Assembly: GCA_016703535.1 (NCBI GenBank)
Contig: JADJBV010000001.1
Span: 4,888,001-4,952,000 of the forward strand
Length of the DNA: 64,000 nt
Direction: 5' to 3'
Source of the DNA: Deltaproteobacteria bacterium
Lineage (GTDB): Bacteria; Myxococcota; Kuafuiibacteriia; Kuafuiibacteriales; Kuafuiibacteriaceae
Part shown: one piece after another, positions 41,746 to 50,466 of the stretch
How positions within the stretch are numbered: position 1 is the stretch's first letter
Layout: the number at the start of each line of letters is the position of its first letter
The notes under the pieces: model-generated
Seen by the model: the letters and a program-made list of their open reading frames with translations, nothing else
The model's database searches: none
What the model was told of the DNA's origin: nothing
Program-made: the position numbers and the translations under genes

Positions 41746-44700
41746 TCAGAAGAAGTTGCGGGCCACGCCCACCGAAGGATCGGGGGCGTCGAGCGGGTGG
41801 AAGTGGCGGACCACCACGTTGACCACCTCGCCGGTCCGCTGCACTTCGCCCTCGGCGATGAGGAGCGGATGATCCCGGGCCAACAGCCGCTCTCGTTCGT
41901 AGACCTTGGAGTAGACGACCAGGTTCATGTGGCCGTCTTCGTCCTCCAAGGTCATGAAGACCACACCTGACGCCGTGCCGGGTCTCTGTCGCGTGACCAC
42001 CAAACCCGCGACCCGGACCCGTTCGCCGTGGGGACGCTGACGCAGCTCGCGAAAGCCCAAGATGCCTCGGCGCCGGACCTCGTCCCTGACCAAGGCCATG
42101 GGGTGCAGATCCGTCGACACCCCGGTGGTGCCGAAGTCGGCCCGCATCCGCTCGGGTTCGGTCATGGGCGGCAACACCGTGCCTTCGTCGGGCAACTCCA
42201 CGCCGGCGAAGAGGGGCGCGTTGCGCTGGAGCGCCATCACCTTCCAGAGCGCCACCCGCCGGGGCACCTCAAAGCCGGACATCGCGCCCCCCGCCGCCAA
42301 GCGGGCCGCGATCGGGCTCGGCACCTCGGCCCGGGCCACGAAGTCGGCGATCGAGGTGAAGGCCCGCTCCTGCCGCACCCGCACGATCCGGCGACCCAAG
42401 GCCTCCGAAAGACCGAAGACCTCCTTGAGGCCCAGGCGCACCGCCGGTTGCACCTTCCGGCCCCAGCGCAACTTGTCTTGCATCGCGTCGGCGAAGGGCG
42501 TGTGCACCCGCACCGAATGTCGACCTTCACTCCACCACGCTTGGGCCGCCGCTTCGTCGGGGTCCTCCAAGGTGCAGCCCCAGTCGCTGTCGTGGATCGT
42601 CGGCGGGCGGACCTCGACCCCGTGGCGTTGGGCGTCGGCCACCAAGGTGTGGGGCGAATAAAAGCCCATCGGTTGGCTGTCGAGGAGCCCCGCCAAAAAC
42701 GCGGCGGGGTGATAACGCTTCAGGTAACAAGAGGCGTAGCCGATCAGCGCAAAAGAGGCGGCGTGGGACTCGGGGAAGCCGTAGCCCCCAAAACCTTGGA
42801 TCATCTTGAAGATCCGTTCGGCGTATTCTTCGGTCAGGCCGTTCACCTTCATGCCGCTGATCAGCCGCTCCCGCAGCCGATCGATGTGGATCTGGGACTG
42901 CCAGCCGATGGCCCGGCGCAGCTCGTCGGCCTCACCCGGCGTAAAGCCAGCCACCGCCACCGCCATCTTCATCACCTGCTCCTGAAAGAGCGGGATGCCG
43001 TAGGTCTTGCCCAAGATCTGCTTCATGGCCGGGTGCGGATACTCGACCCGCTCCAGGCCATCCCGGCGGCGTAGGTAAGGATGGATCATGTCGCCTTGGA
43101 TCGGTCCCGGCCGCACGATGGCCACCGACACCACCAGATCGTAGAAGGTGCGGGGCTTGAGCCGAGGCAACATCTGCATCTGGGCCCGAGACTCCACCTG
43201 GAAGGTGCCAACCGTGTCGGCGTCGCAGACCATGTCGTAGATCGCCGGCACCTCGGCGGGCACGTCGGCCAAGGACAACTTCACCCCTTCACTTTTCTCC
43301 ACGTAGTCGAAGGCGCGCCGCACCGCCGACAACATGCCCAAGGCCAACAGGTCCACCTTCACCAGCCCGAGCAGCTCGATGTCCCGCTTGTCCCAAGAGA
43401 CCACCGTCCGGTGCTCCATGGTCGCGTTCTCCACCGGCACCAGCTCCACCAAGGGATCTCGGGTGATCACGAAGCCGCCCGAGTGCAGGCCCAGGTGCCG
43501 CGGAAAACCTTGGAGTTCTTCGGCCCAACGCACCACCTGCCGCACCGTCCGGTCCCGGGGATCGACGCCGGCCTCCCGCAGCTCCTTTTCGCCCATGGCG
43601 CCGGCCGACCAGTGGCCCCGGCCCCGGCTCAACTTCTCGATCTGATCTTCACCCAGGCCAAAGACCTTGCCGACCTCCCGATAGGCCAACTTGCCGCGGA
43701 AGCAGATGAGGTTGGCCACCATGGCCGCGTGTTCTCGTCCGTATTTTGAGTATACGTACTGCATCACCTCTTCCCGGCGGTCGTGCTCGAAGTCCACGTC
43801 GATGTCGGGCGGCTCACCCCGCTCCACCGAGATGAAGCGCTCGAAGAGCAGGTTCATCCGCACCGGATCGATGGCGGTGATGCCCAGGCAAAAACAGACC
43901 ACCGAGTTGGCCGCCGAACCTCGGCCTTGGCACAAGATCCCGCGGCTCCGGGCCCAACGGACGATGTCCCAGACCGTGAGGAAATAACCGGCGAAGTCCA
44001 AGGTCTGGATCAAGGAGAGCTCGTGTTCGATCTGGGCCCGCACCGCACTCGGCACCCCCTCGGGGTATCGTTCGCTGGCGCCCTTCTCGACCAAGGCCGT
44101 GAGGTAACTCAGGCCGGTCTCCCCTTTGGGCAACACCTCCAGCGTGAAGTTCTGCTTCAGCTCCTCGAGCCGAAACTGGAGCCGCTCGGCGATAGCCAAG
44201 GTCTCTTTCACCGCCTCGGGGAAGTCGGAGAACAAGGCGCCGATCTCGGAGCGCGACTTGAAGTAAGCCAAGCCGTTGGGCAATAGACGCCGGCCCGCTT
44301 CCTCCAGGCGCACGCCCAAACGGATGCAGGTGACGATGTCGAGGAGCGGCTTTCGGGCCCGCTCGTGCATGGCCACGCCGCCGGTCGCGACCAAGGGCAC
44401 GCCGAAGCGGGCGCTGGCCGACTGGGCCGCCTCGATCCGCAGCCGATCGAAGGGCGACAAGGTCCGCTCGATCACCAGGCCGAGGCGATCACCGAAAAGC
44501 TCCTTCTCCCGGGTCAAGGCCAAGGCGTCGGGCGAGCCCAAGTGGAGCGCATAAAGCCCCTGAGCGTGGGCGGCGAGATCGTCGAAGGACAACTCGAGGC
44601 CGCCCTTCCCCACTCGACGGCGGCCGAGGGTCAACAGACGACAAAGCCGGCCGTAGGCCGCGCGATCCGTCGGGTAGAGCAACAAGGTCTGAGCGCCCAG

Positions 44701-44940
44701 GTGCAGCTCACAGCCGACCAACACCGTCACGTTTTTGGGTTTGCCGGCGCCGTGGGCCCGAACCACGCCGTAGAGTCCGTCGTGATCGGTCAGGGCGAAG
44801 CGCGAATAACCGAGGGCCGCGGCCCGCTCCACCAGCTCTTCAGGATGGGAAGCGCCGCGCAAAAAGGAGAAGTTGCTGGCGACTCGGAGCTCGACGTATT
44901 CGGGTTCGGGGGCGAGGCGGGGGCGACGAGAGGACCACAC
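41746..44940 (-). CDS. dnaE2: Error-prone DNA polymerase DnaE2
   Basis: A 1064-residue C-family polymerase of the DnaE2/ImuC type. An N-terminal PHP domain (ELRVASNFSFLRGASHPEELVERA, TDHDGLYG) is followed by the polymerase core (FCLGITAIDPVRMNLLFERFIS, PPDIDVDFEHDRREEVMQYVYSKYG, VSVAIVRPGPIQGDMIHPYLRRR), then a C-terminal OB fold (VRVAGLVVTRQRPGTASGVVFMTLEDEDGHMNLVV). The catalytic Asp-x-Asp of PPDIDVDFEHDRRE is present. It copies damaged DNA. The usual partners ImuA/ImuB are not beside it. It starts at a GTG 12 bases from a candidate LexA box. A motif copy lies at 42467-42482. Confidence 0.96.
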   Translation of the reverse strand: MWSSRRPRLAPEPEYVELRVASNFSFLRGASHPEELVERAAALGYSRFALTDHDGLYGVVRAHGAGKPKNVTVLVGCELHLGAQTLLLYPTDRAAYGRLCRLLTLGRRRVGKGGLELSFDDLAAHAQGLYALHLGSPDALALTREKELFGDRLGLVIERTLSPFDRLRIEAAQSASARFGVPLVATGGVAMHERARKPLLDIVTCIRLGVRLEEAGRRLLPNGLAYFKSRSEIGALFSDFPEAVKETLAIAERLQFRLEELKQNFTLEVLPKGETGLSYLTALVEKGASERYPEGVPSAVRAQIEHELSLIQTLDFAGYFLTVWDIVRWARSRGILCQGRGSAANSVVCFCLGITAIDPVRMNLLFERFISVERGEPPDIDVDFEHDRREEVMQYVYSKYGREHAAMVANLICFRGKLAYREVGKVFGLGEDQIEKLSRGRGHWSAGAMGEKELREAGVDPRDRTVRQVVRWAEELQGFPRHLGLHSGGFVITRDPLVELVPVENATMEHRTVVSWDKRDIELLGLVKVDLLALGMLSAVRRAFDYVEKSEGVKLSLADVPAEVPAIYDMVCDADTVGTFQVESRAQMQMLPRLKPRTFYDLVVSVAIVRPGPIQGDMIHPYLRRRDGLERVEYPHPAMKQILGKTYGIPLFQEQVMKMAVAVAGFTPGEADELRRAIGWQSQIHIDRLRERLISGMKVNGLTEEYAERIFKMIQGFGGYGFPESHAASFALIGYASCYLKRYHPAAFLAGLLDSQPMGFYSPHTLVADAQRHGVEVRPPTIHDSDWGCTLEDPDEAAAQAWWSEGRHSVRVHTPFADAMQDKLRWGRKVQPAVRLGLKEVFGLSEALGRRIVRVRQERAFTSIADFVARAEVPSPIAARLAAGGAMSGFEVPRRVALWKVMALQRNAPLFAGVELPDEGTVLPPMTEPERMRADFGTTGVSTDLHPMALVRDEVRRRGILGFRELRQRPHGERVRVAGLVVTRQRPGTASGVVFMTLEDEDGHMNLVVYSKVYERERLLARDHPLLIAEGEVQRTGEVVNVVVRHFHPLDAPDPSVGVARNFF
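42467..42482 (+). repeat. 16-base motif copy CGCAACTTGTCTTGCA
   Basis: Copy inside dnaE2 (minus strand), read as CAA GAC AAG TTG. Confidence 0.75.
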
Positions 44941-44952
44941 GGCCTGCGATCA

Positions 44953-44969
44953 CTATCCATTTGTTCAGT
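44953..44969 (+). promoter_or_regulatory. Candidate LexA (SOS) box upstream of dnaE2
   Basis: CTATCCATTTGTTCAGT matches 15 of 17 positions of the Myxococcus xanthus LexA consensus as I recall it (CTRHAMRYBYGTTCAGS). It lies 12 bases upstream of the dnaE2 start, the right place for repression, and overlaps the nominal start of the divergent gene. Confidence 0.55.
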
Positions 44970-45632
44970 AAGATCAAGCCGGCCGACGGTCCTGGTAAAC
45001 CACTGAAAGTACAGCCGCAAGCGGACGGGTGTCGGCCGAACCTGAAGCAACTGTTGGCTCGACCCGACCGAAAACAGGTGGGAGTGCTCCTCACCTCCGC
45101 CACCCAGACCGCCCGAAACGTGACCAACGTCGATCCCGGCGACGGCGTCAAAGAGGCGGCTCCAAAGGTGTTGGGCGAGGTGCCCGTGCCGTCGCCGGAG
45201 CGTCCCAAAGGGCGGGCGACCCACCTGGCCCAGCTGGGGGCGTTCTTCGGACACCCGAAAAAAGCGGTGACCGCGGTGTTGGCCGGGGCGCTGCTGACCG
45301 TGGCCACCGTGGCGCCGGGCCCGTCCTTCGCTCAAAGCGGCGCCGCGCCCAGCGCTGAAGAGGTGGAGCTCACGACCAAGATCACCCGCTTGGTCAACGG
45401 CGCCCCCTACCACGGTGACTTGGAGGCGGCCTTTCGGGCCTTCGATCGGGGAGACGACGGGGCCTTGAGCAACTCTGAGCTGCGAGCGCTCCTCGCCGCC
45501 GCCCGGGTCGGCAACGGGTTGACCCGGGGGTTTTGGGCCGACGGCATCATCGAAAAGATGGACCAACTCCCCGGCGGACGCCCCAACGGCAAGGTCGACT
45601 GGGGAGAGCTGGAGACCTTGCTGAGACAGTAG
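44961..45632 (+). CDS. EF-hand-type protein, probably exported or membrane anchored
   Basis: Up to 223 residues. A hydrophobic segment (AVTAVLAGALLTVATVAPGPSFAQ) lies at about 96-120, and the C-terminal 75 residues show an EF-hand-like AFRAFDRGDDGALSNSELRALL and a weaker second unit (QLPGGRPNGKVDWGELETLL), suggesting Ca binding. The nominal TTG start lies within the putative LexA box, so the true start may be further in, for example the GTG at 45078. Function unknown. It is divergent from dnaE2. Confidence 0.55.
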   Translation: MFSKIKPADGPGKPLKVQPQADGCRPNLKQLLARPDRKQVGVLLTSATQTARNVTNVDPGDGVKEAAPKVLGEVPVPSPERPKGRATHLAQLGAFFGHPKKAVTAVLAGALLTVATVAPGPSFAQSGAAPSAEEVELTTKITRLVNGAPYHGDLEAAFRAFDRGDDGALSNSELRALLAAARVGNGLTRGFWADGIIEKMDQLPGGRPNGKVDWGELETLLRQ

Positions 45633-45700
45633 AGCCGCGGCGCAACTCCGAACCCCAGCGGAAGATCGGGACTGGGCCCTTAGGATGGCGGAGGAGATCC

Positions 45701-46474
45701 GTGGCAGGATCGCCCGCGCCGATGGGGACCTTCGCTGAAGAGCAATCGCAGGGCCTGGCCGAGATCTACGAAAAGGCCGCCAAGGACATCATGGGGGATC
45801 TGCAACTTGTCTTGCATGAGCCCGAGTTGTCGCCCGGCGCGACGGAGCTGGAGCGCTTCGCCAAGATCGATCACGGTTGGTACCGCAGCACCACCAAGGC
45901 GCTGGAGGAGAAGGGCTTTCGTGTGCTGCGGGACCTGGACGGGACGCCGCTCACCGCCAAAGGTTCACCACCGCCGGCGATCAGGGTGTTGCTTTCGGGC
46001 GATGGCCGCAGCTCAGCGGCCCTCTATCACGTGATGCCCCGCTCCCCGGGCTTCTTCATGAAGAGCCTGCTTTTCCTGATGGGCAAGTGGCAGACGGCGC
46101 GGATCGTCGAGCTCACCAGCTACGACGAGTCCAACCGGGTCTGGATCACCGTCAACCAAGGAGACGTCAACCCCTTCGCTTCGGCGCCCAACGTCTCCCG
46201 GCGCCACCTGCCGATCAAGACCGGGCTCGCGGCCCTGCTGGAAGCCCACCAAAGCCACCTCGCTGGCGCCACCGCACCGCTCCGAACGTTCCGCGGCTTC
46301 GAAGATCTGGACGCGGCCCGGCGGGCCCAACGGGAGGTCCAGAACCAGTGGCGCAACCAGGTGGGTCTCCTCAAGGAGGAGCTGGATCGAATGTTGGCCC
46401 CTCACGGCAAACACGGCGAGGCGATCCGGCCGTACCTGGAGCGCGCCTTGAAGCTGCGGGACCTCAGGGGTTAG
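45701..46474 (+). CDS. Protein of unknown function
   Basis: About 257 residues from a GTG preceded by GGAGGAG. Mixed alpha/beta, no signal peptide. Recognisable only as having a long N-terminal helix (LAEIYEKAAKDIMGDLQLVLHEPELSPGATELERFAKIDHGWYR), a beta region (IRVLLSGDGRSSAALYHVMPR, RIVELTSYDESNRVWITVNQG) and a C-terminal coiled coil (ARRAQREVQNQWRNQVGLLKEELDRMLAPHG). It ends 12 bases before the envelope protein gene, so the two are probably in one operon. A 16-base motif copy lies at 45801-45816. Confidence 0.75.
   Translation: MAGSPAPMGTFAEEQSQGLAEIYEKAAKDIMGDLQLVLHEPELSPGATELERFAKIDHGWYRSTTKALEEKGFRVLRDLDGTPLTAKGSPPPAIRVLLSGDGRSSAALYHVMPRSPGFFMKSLLFLMGKWQTARIVELTSYDESNRVWITVNQGDVNPFASAPNVSRRHLPIKTGLAALLEAHQSHLAGATAPLRTFRGFEDLDAARRAQREVQNQWRNQVGLLKEELDRMLAPHGKHGEAIRPYLERALKLRDLRG
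45801..45816 (+). repeat. 16-base motif copy TGCAACTTGTCTTGCA
   Basis: Copy in a plus-strand gene, read as CTG CAA CTT GTC TTG CAT; same orientation as all others. Confidence 0.8.
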
Positions 46475-46477
46475 GGT
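46472..46477 (+). promoter_or_regulatory. Candidate -10 hexamer TAGGGT
   Basis: TAGGGT ends 9 bases before the ATG at 46487; overlaps the stop of the preceding gene. Confidence 0.3.
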
Positions 46478-46486
46478 GTCGACCGG

Positions 46487-48535
46487 ATGGGGTGGCGTGC
46501 GTTTTGGGCCCTGGTCCTGGCCTCGGCCCCGACCGTTGCCTCGGCTCAGACCGTGCTGGGTTATCAGCTCGGCTTGACCCAGTCGGCCGGGGGCACCTTC
46601 GGCGACGATCTCACTCAACTCCAGCAGGTCGAGCAGGCCCCAGAGCAGGCCGGGGCCGACGTCCAACAGCTCCAGGGCGTGCAGCTCAACACCACCGTCA
46701 CCGGCAACCTCACCTTGGACATCGTCGGCAACGTGGTCAGCCACGGCTTGGTGGTGGGTGTTTCGGCGAGCCAACTTTTGCCCTTTGCGGTGCCAGAGAC
46801 CGCACAAGCCGCCTTGCGCCAGCAGCTGACCACCGCGGCGGCCACCGCCACCTACTTGGCCCGCGTCCAACAGGCCCGCTACAACTTCAACCTGGGCGGC
46901 GGCTACACCTTCAACCTCAACGGGCGCTTGCAGAACGGCGCCGACGGGGCGCTGCAAGGTGGCGTGGGTGGAGGCGGGACTTTGCCGGCCGCCAACGCCG
47001 GGGCCTTCGCCTTCAACGGCATCAGCCACACCTTCAACGCCTTGACCTCGCTGCAGCTGGTCCGCACCCGCTGGGACCTGACCTTCGGCGTCAACTACAC
47101 CTATACCCAAAACGGCGTGTACAGCTTGGCGGCCGGGGCTTTGGGCGCCCAGGCCCAAGGCGGGGCCGCGGTGGGCACCAATGTCGGCGCCTTCATCCCG
47201 GCCAACCTGCACACCATCAGCCCCCAGTTGACCTACCGCACCCGGGTCGGTCGCCGCGGCAACGTCAACGCCAGCCTGATCACCAACGTCTCCTTGGCCC
47301 AGGAGATCCGGGACGAGGTGACGGTCACCGGCACGGTCACCACCATCGTGCCCGGCCCGCCGCCGCCGCCCCAGACGGTGATCAACACCGCCCTCCTCGA
47401 ATACAGCTACAACTTCGATGAAGCCCAGGCCTTGGGCATCTCGGCCAACGGGACCTTCAGCCTGCGGGTGCCCACCGACGCCCGGGGCGTGACCTTACCC
47501 GGCGGCGGCTTGGGCGCTGACACTTTGATCACCACCGCCCGAGTTTTTTATCGCAACGACCTGCCGTGGGAGCTGCGGCTGGAGGCAGGCGCTGGCGTGG
47601 CGCAAGCCCACTTGCTGCAGGCACCCTTGGGCGCGCCGGTGGCGGCCGAAGACTTCGAGACCATCCACTCGGATCCGCTGCCGATCGGTGATCTGCGGCT
47701 CACCCGGAGATTCGAGCCGGTGGACGTGGTGTTGGCCGCCAGCCGGGGCGTGGGCGTGGGCGCCTTGGGGGCCTCGGCCTTGATCGCCGACGTGGCCTCC
47801 TTGACCTTCACTTACACCGGCGACTTTTCGGATCGACGGATCGTGGCCAACTTGGGCTTCAACGCCCAACGGGCCCAAGGTGTGGGGCGCGAGTCTTTTG
47901 CGGCCTTGGGCACCGATCCGCGGATCACCGCGGCCTTCAACAACCAAGGGGTCGGGCTCAACGCCGGTTTGTTGATCCCGATCTTCGAGAGCGGGGGCTT
48001 CTTCTTCGATTCGGCCCTGACCTACAACTTCACTTACAGCGACACCGATCCGGAAGACACCTTGGGCATCGATCCGCTCTTGGTGCACACCGGCCTCTTC
48101 ACCTTGAGAGGGACCTGGGGTCGAGGGGCGGCCCAAGGTGCGTCGGGCGCCGGTGGGGCCGGTGATCAAGATGAGCTGGACGCGTTTTCGGCCAACCCTC
48201 GGGATGGTTCGCCGTTGACCACCGCTCGTTTGGTGCAACAAGGGGCCCGCAACTTTGCGCCGCCCGGCCAACGTCCGGGCCAAGCGCCGGAGGCGCGCCG
48301 GGACTCACGACAGGCCTACCAGCAGAGCTTGCGGCAACAAAAGATCGAACAAGACGCCCGGGAACGTTCGGCGGCGGTGCAAGGCACCGGCTCCTATCAA
48401 GACGAGGAGCGAAGAGCTCAGGAGCGGGACAAAAAGGCCGCCGAGGCCCGGGAAGAAGAGCGGCGCCGCAGCTTCGGCGAGGTCCCGTTCGAGGCCGTGC
48501 CCCTGCCCGAAGAGCCCGCCGCACCCGAAGAATAG
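46487..48535 (+). CDS. Probable outer-membrane beta-barrel protein with coiled-coil tail
   Basis: A 682-residue protein with signal peptide (MGWRAFWALVLASAPTVASAQ). Residues 30-520 are repeated amphipathic beta-strands (RQNFNLGGGYTFNLNG-type, SLQLVRTRWDLTFGVNYTYTQNGVY, HTISPQLTYRTRVGRRGNVNASLI, LLEYSYNFDEAQALGISANGTFSL, FFFDSALTYNFTYSDTDPEDTLGID) as in outer-membrane barrels. The C-terminal 110 residues are Gln/Arg/Glu-rich and coiled-coil-like, unusual after a barrel. Family not recognised. Confidence 0.7.
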   Translation: MGWRAFWALVLASAPTVASAQTVLGYQLGLTQSAGGTFGDDLTQLQQVEQAPEQAGADVQQLQGVQLNTTVTGNLTLDIVGNVVSHGLVVGVSASQLLPFAVPETAQAALRQQLTTAAATATYLARVQQARYNFNLGGGYTFNLNGRLQNGADGALQGGVGGGGTLPAANAGAFAFNGISHTFNALTSLQLVRTRWDLTFGVNYTYTQNGVYSLAAGALGAQAQGGAAVGTNVGAFIPANLHTISPQLTYRTRVGRRGNVNASLITNVSLAQEIRDEVTVTGTVTTIVPGPPPPPQTVINTALLEYSYNFDEAQALGISANGTFSLRVPTDARGVTLPGGGLGADTLITTARVFYRNDLPWELRLEAGAGVAQAHLLQAPLGAPVAAEDFETIHSDPLPIGDLRLTRRFEPVDVVLAASRGVGVGALGASALIADVASLTFTYTGDFSDRRIVANLGFNAQRAQGVGRESFAALGTDPRITAAFNNQGVGLNAGLLIPIFESGGFFFDSALTYNFTYSDTDPEDTLGIDPLLVHTGLFTLRGTWGRGAAQGASGAGGAGDQDELDAFSANPRDGSPLTTARLVQQGARNFAPPGQRPGQAPEARRDSRQAYQQSLRQQKIEQDARERSAAVQGTGSYQDEERRAQERDKKAAEAREEERRRSFGEVPFEAVPLPEEPAAPEE

Positions 48536-48556
48536 GGCCCGTTCCGGAACCGGCCT

Positions 48557-49627
48557 TTAGTCGGCGGCCGGCACCGCGGGATCGCAGACCTCGGCCAGGT
48601 GTTTTTCGAGCAAGGCCCGGGGCAAGACCAGCTCGGCCTCCAGCTCAGCGTCGCCGTGATCACTCGAGGGGGGGCGCACCTTGGCCAGATCCAAAACTTC
48701 GGCCAAGTCAGGTTCACCACCGTTGGCGGCGCTCAAGCGGCCCAAGGCCAAGGCGGCCCCCAAACTTTTGGAGAGATCGGTCAAGGCTTCACCGCCTTCG
48801 CCGCGGATGGTCGCGACCATGGCCACATCCTCTTGCACGTTAACGTGCAGCTCGATCTGCTGGGCCGCCCGTTGGAGCTTCTCGGCGAAGCGGGCCCGGT
48901 TTTCGGCGGGCACCAGATCGAGCAAGGCCTCGGGGCTCAGGTTCCCGTAGATCTCTCCGTAGGCCACGCCCTCCGCGAGGGGTGCGGTGCTGCGTTCGGC
49001 TCGCCCCTCCAGGCGATCGATCGCGGCCTCGACCTGCTGTCGGTCGGCGCTGATCAACAGCAGTTCGTTCTTCCACAGGCCGATCACCCGAGATCCTTCG
49101 GTGACGAGTTGTCCGTGGTCGCCGTAGGGGCGCGTGGTTTCGGTGCTGAGCCCCTCGAAGTGGAGCCGCTCGAAGTTGCCCGAGATGGTGAGCAGCTGGT
49201 CGGTGCCCCCGATGCGATCGATGTCCTCGAAGGGATCGATGCCCAACTTCTCGACCACCTCATCGTACTCCTTGCGATCCCGCTGGAGCAGACAGCCGAT
49301 CACCCGTTCGCCCAAGGCGCTGTAGCGGATGGCGTTGGCCTCGACCACCAACACGGTCTGGCCCGGCGCCGTGGGAGGCAAGGCCACCAAAAGGGGATCA
49401 TAACGCCGGACCGTGGGAGCGTCGTCGGCTTCGGTGGGCGGCAGGTTCTCGACGATGGTCGCTCGTTGGGTGCGACGCAGGAACTCTTCGTGGGTGGGGT
49501 GGCGGGGCACGGCGATGTCCCGGGCCGCCGCCACCACCGCGGACTCGGGCCGACTGGGGCCACTCATCAGCCATGCCGCCGCCACGAACAAGGCCACCGC
49601 CAAGGCCAACCAACGGAGCCTACGCAT
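48557..49627 (-). CDS. Membrane-anchored protein of unknown function, ABC transporter partner
   Basis: A 356-residue protein with an N-terminal transmembrane or signal segment (LRWLALAVALFVAAAWLMSG). The rest is a periplasmic-type alpha/beta domain (VLVVEANAIRYSALGERVIGCLLQRDRKEYDEVVEKLGIDPFEDIDRIGGTDQLLTISG, YGDHGQLVTEGSRVIGLWKNELLLISADRQQ). Its ATG overlaps the permease stop by one base (TGATG), so it belongs to the ATPase-permease operon and may be its accessory. Family not recognised. Confidence 0.75.
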   Translation of the reverse strand: MRRLRWLALAVALFVAAAWLMSGPSRPESAVVAAARDIAVPRHPTHEEFLRRTQRATIVENLPPTEADDAPTVRRYDPLLVALPPTAPGQTVLVVEANAIRYSALGERVIGCLLQRDRKEYDEVVEKLGIDPFEDIDRIGGTDQLLTISGNFERLHFEGLSTETTRPYGDHGQLVTEGSRVIGLWKNELLLISADRQQVEAAIDRLEGRAERSTAPLAEGVAYGEIYGNLSPEALLDLVPAENRARFAEKLQRAAQQIELHVNVQEDVAMVATIRGEGGEALTDLSKSLGAALALGRLSAANGGEPDLAEVLDLAKVRPPSSDHGDAELEAELVLPRALLEKHLAEVCDPAVPAAD

Positions 49628-50466
49628 CAGAAGTCCTTCTGCTCGAAGCGCCAGATCCCGACCGCCACCGCTGCCGCTCCAAAGAGCAACAGGCCGGCCA
49701 ACTGGCGCAGCAGCAGGTCGCGATCAATTGGGAGTGAAGCCGCCAGGTCGCCGGCGGCCCGGGCGATGGCCGCCACCGGGGGAAAAAACACACAAAAGAT
49801 CTCGAAGGCGGTCCGCTCTTTCCCCGGCTCGAACATGGGCAAAAGTTGATCGCGGTTCCCGGAGAACAAGCCCGCCAAGCAGAGGGCGCCACCGGCCAAG
49901 GCCGACAAGGCCGAGCTGCGGACAAAAACCGCGGCGGTGACCATGACGCCGAAGATCGCCGCGAAGGTGATCACCGCCAAAAGCGCCGCGGCCAGCAGCC
50001 TCGGGGTCCACACGCCGGTCTTCAGCCCCAACACCACGGTGAAGCCCAAGGCACCGTAGGCGGCGAGGCCCGCCATCACCAAAAACACCCCACCATAGGT
50101 GCCGATGATCAGCGCCGAACGACGCACCGGCAAGGAGAGCAGGTGTTCGATGCGGCCCGGCGCCAACAAGCTGGGCACGAAGTCGGAGCAGGCCAAGATC
50201 CCGAAGCAGAGGCCCCCGTAGAAGATCACGTAGGCCGCCGCCTCGAAGACCGGGCGGAGGGCCACGTCAGCGGCCCGGATGTCGTTGTCGAGGCTGGTGC
50301 CGAAGAGCCGGGTCGCCGCCAAGGCGCCGTCGACCACCTCGACCGAAAGGCCCAGCGACATCCCGCCCAAGACCAGGGTCATCGCCAGCAAAAGGGCCAA
50401 GATCCAGCGACGGGCCAAGGCCTCCCGGATCAGGTCGAAGGTGATGGCCCAAACACCGGAGTTCAT
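49627..50466 (-). CDS. ABC-2-type transporter permease
   Basis: A 279-residue membrane protein with about six hydrophobic segments (ILALLLAMTLVLGGMSLGL, AAYVIFYGGLCFGILACSDF, SALIIGTYGGVFLVMAGLAAYG, AALLAVITFAAIFGVMVTAAVF, ALAGGALCLAGLFSG, LAGLLLFGAAAVAVGIW). It pairs with the ATPase encoded just upstream (ATGA overlap) as an ABC-2 exporter. The substrate is unknown. Confidence 0.88.
   Translation of the reverse strand: MNSGVWAITFDLIREALARRWILALLLAMTLVLGGMSLGLSVEVVDGALAATRLFGTSLDNDIRAADVALRPVFEAAAYVIFYGGLCFGILACSDFVPSLLAPGRIEHLLSLPVRRSALIIGTYGGVFLVMAGLAAYGALGFTVVLGLKTGVWTPRLLAAALLAVITFAAIFGVMVTAAVFVRSSALSALAGGALCLAGLFSGNRDQLLPMFEPGKERTAFEIFCVFFPPVAAIARAAGDLAASLPIDRDLLLRQLAGLLLFGAAAVAVGIWRFEQKDF

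Noticed and set aside
45660..45690. GGGCCCTTAGG shared with 25453-25466 as a repeat family
   Set aside because: Only about 13 matching bases in GC-rich DNA and no paired arm at this site.
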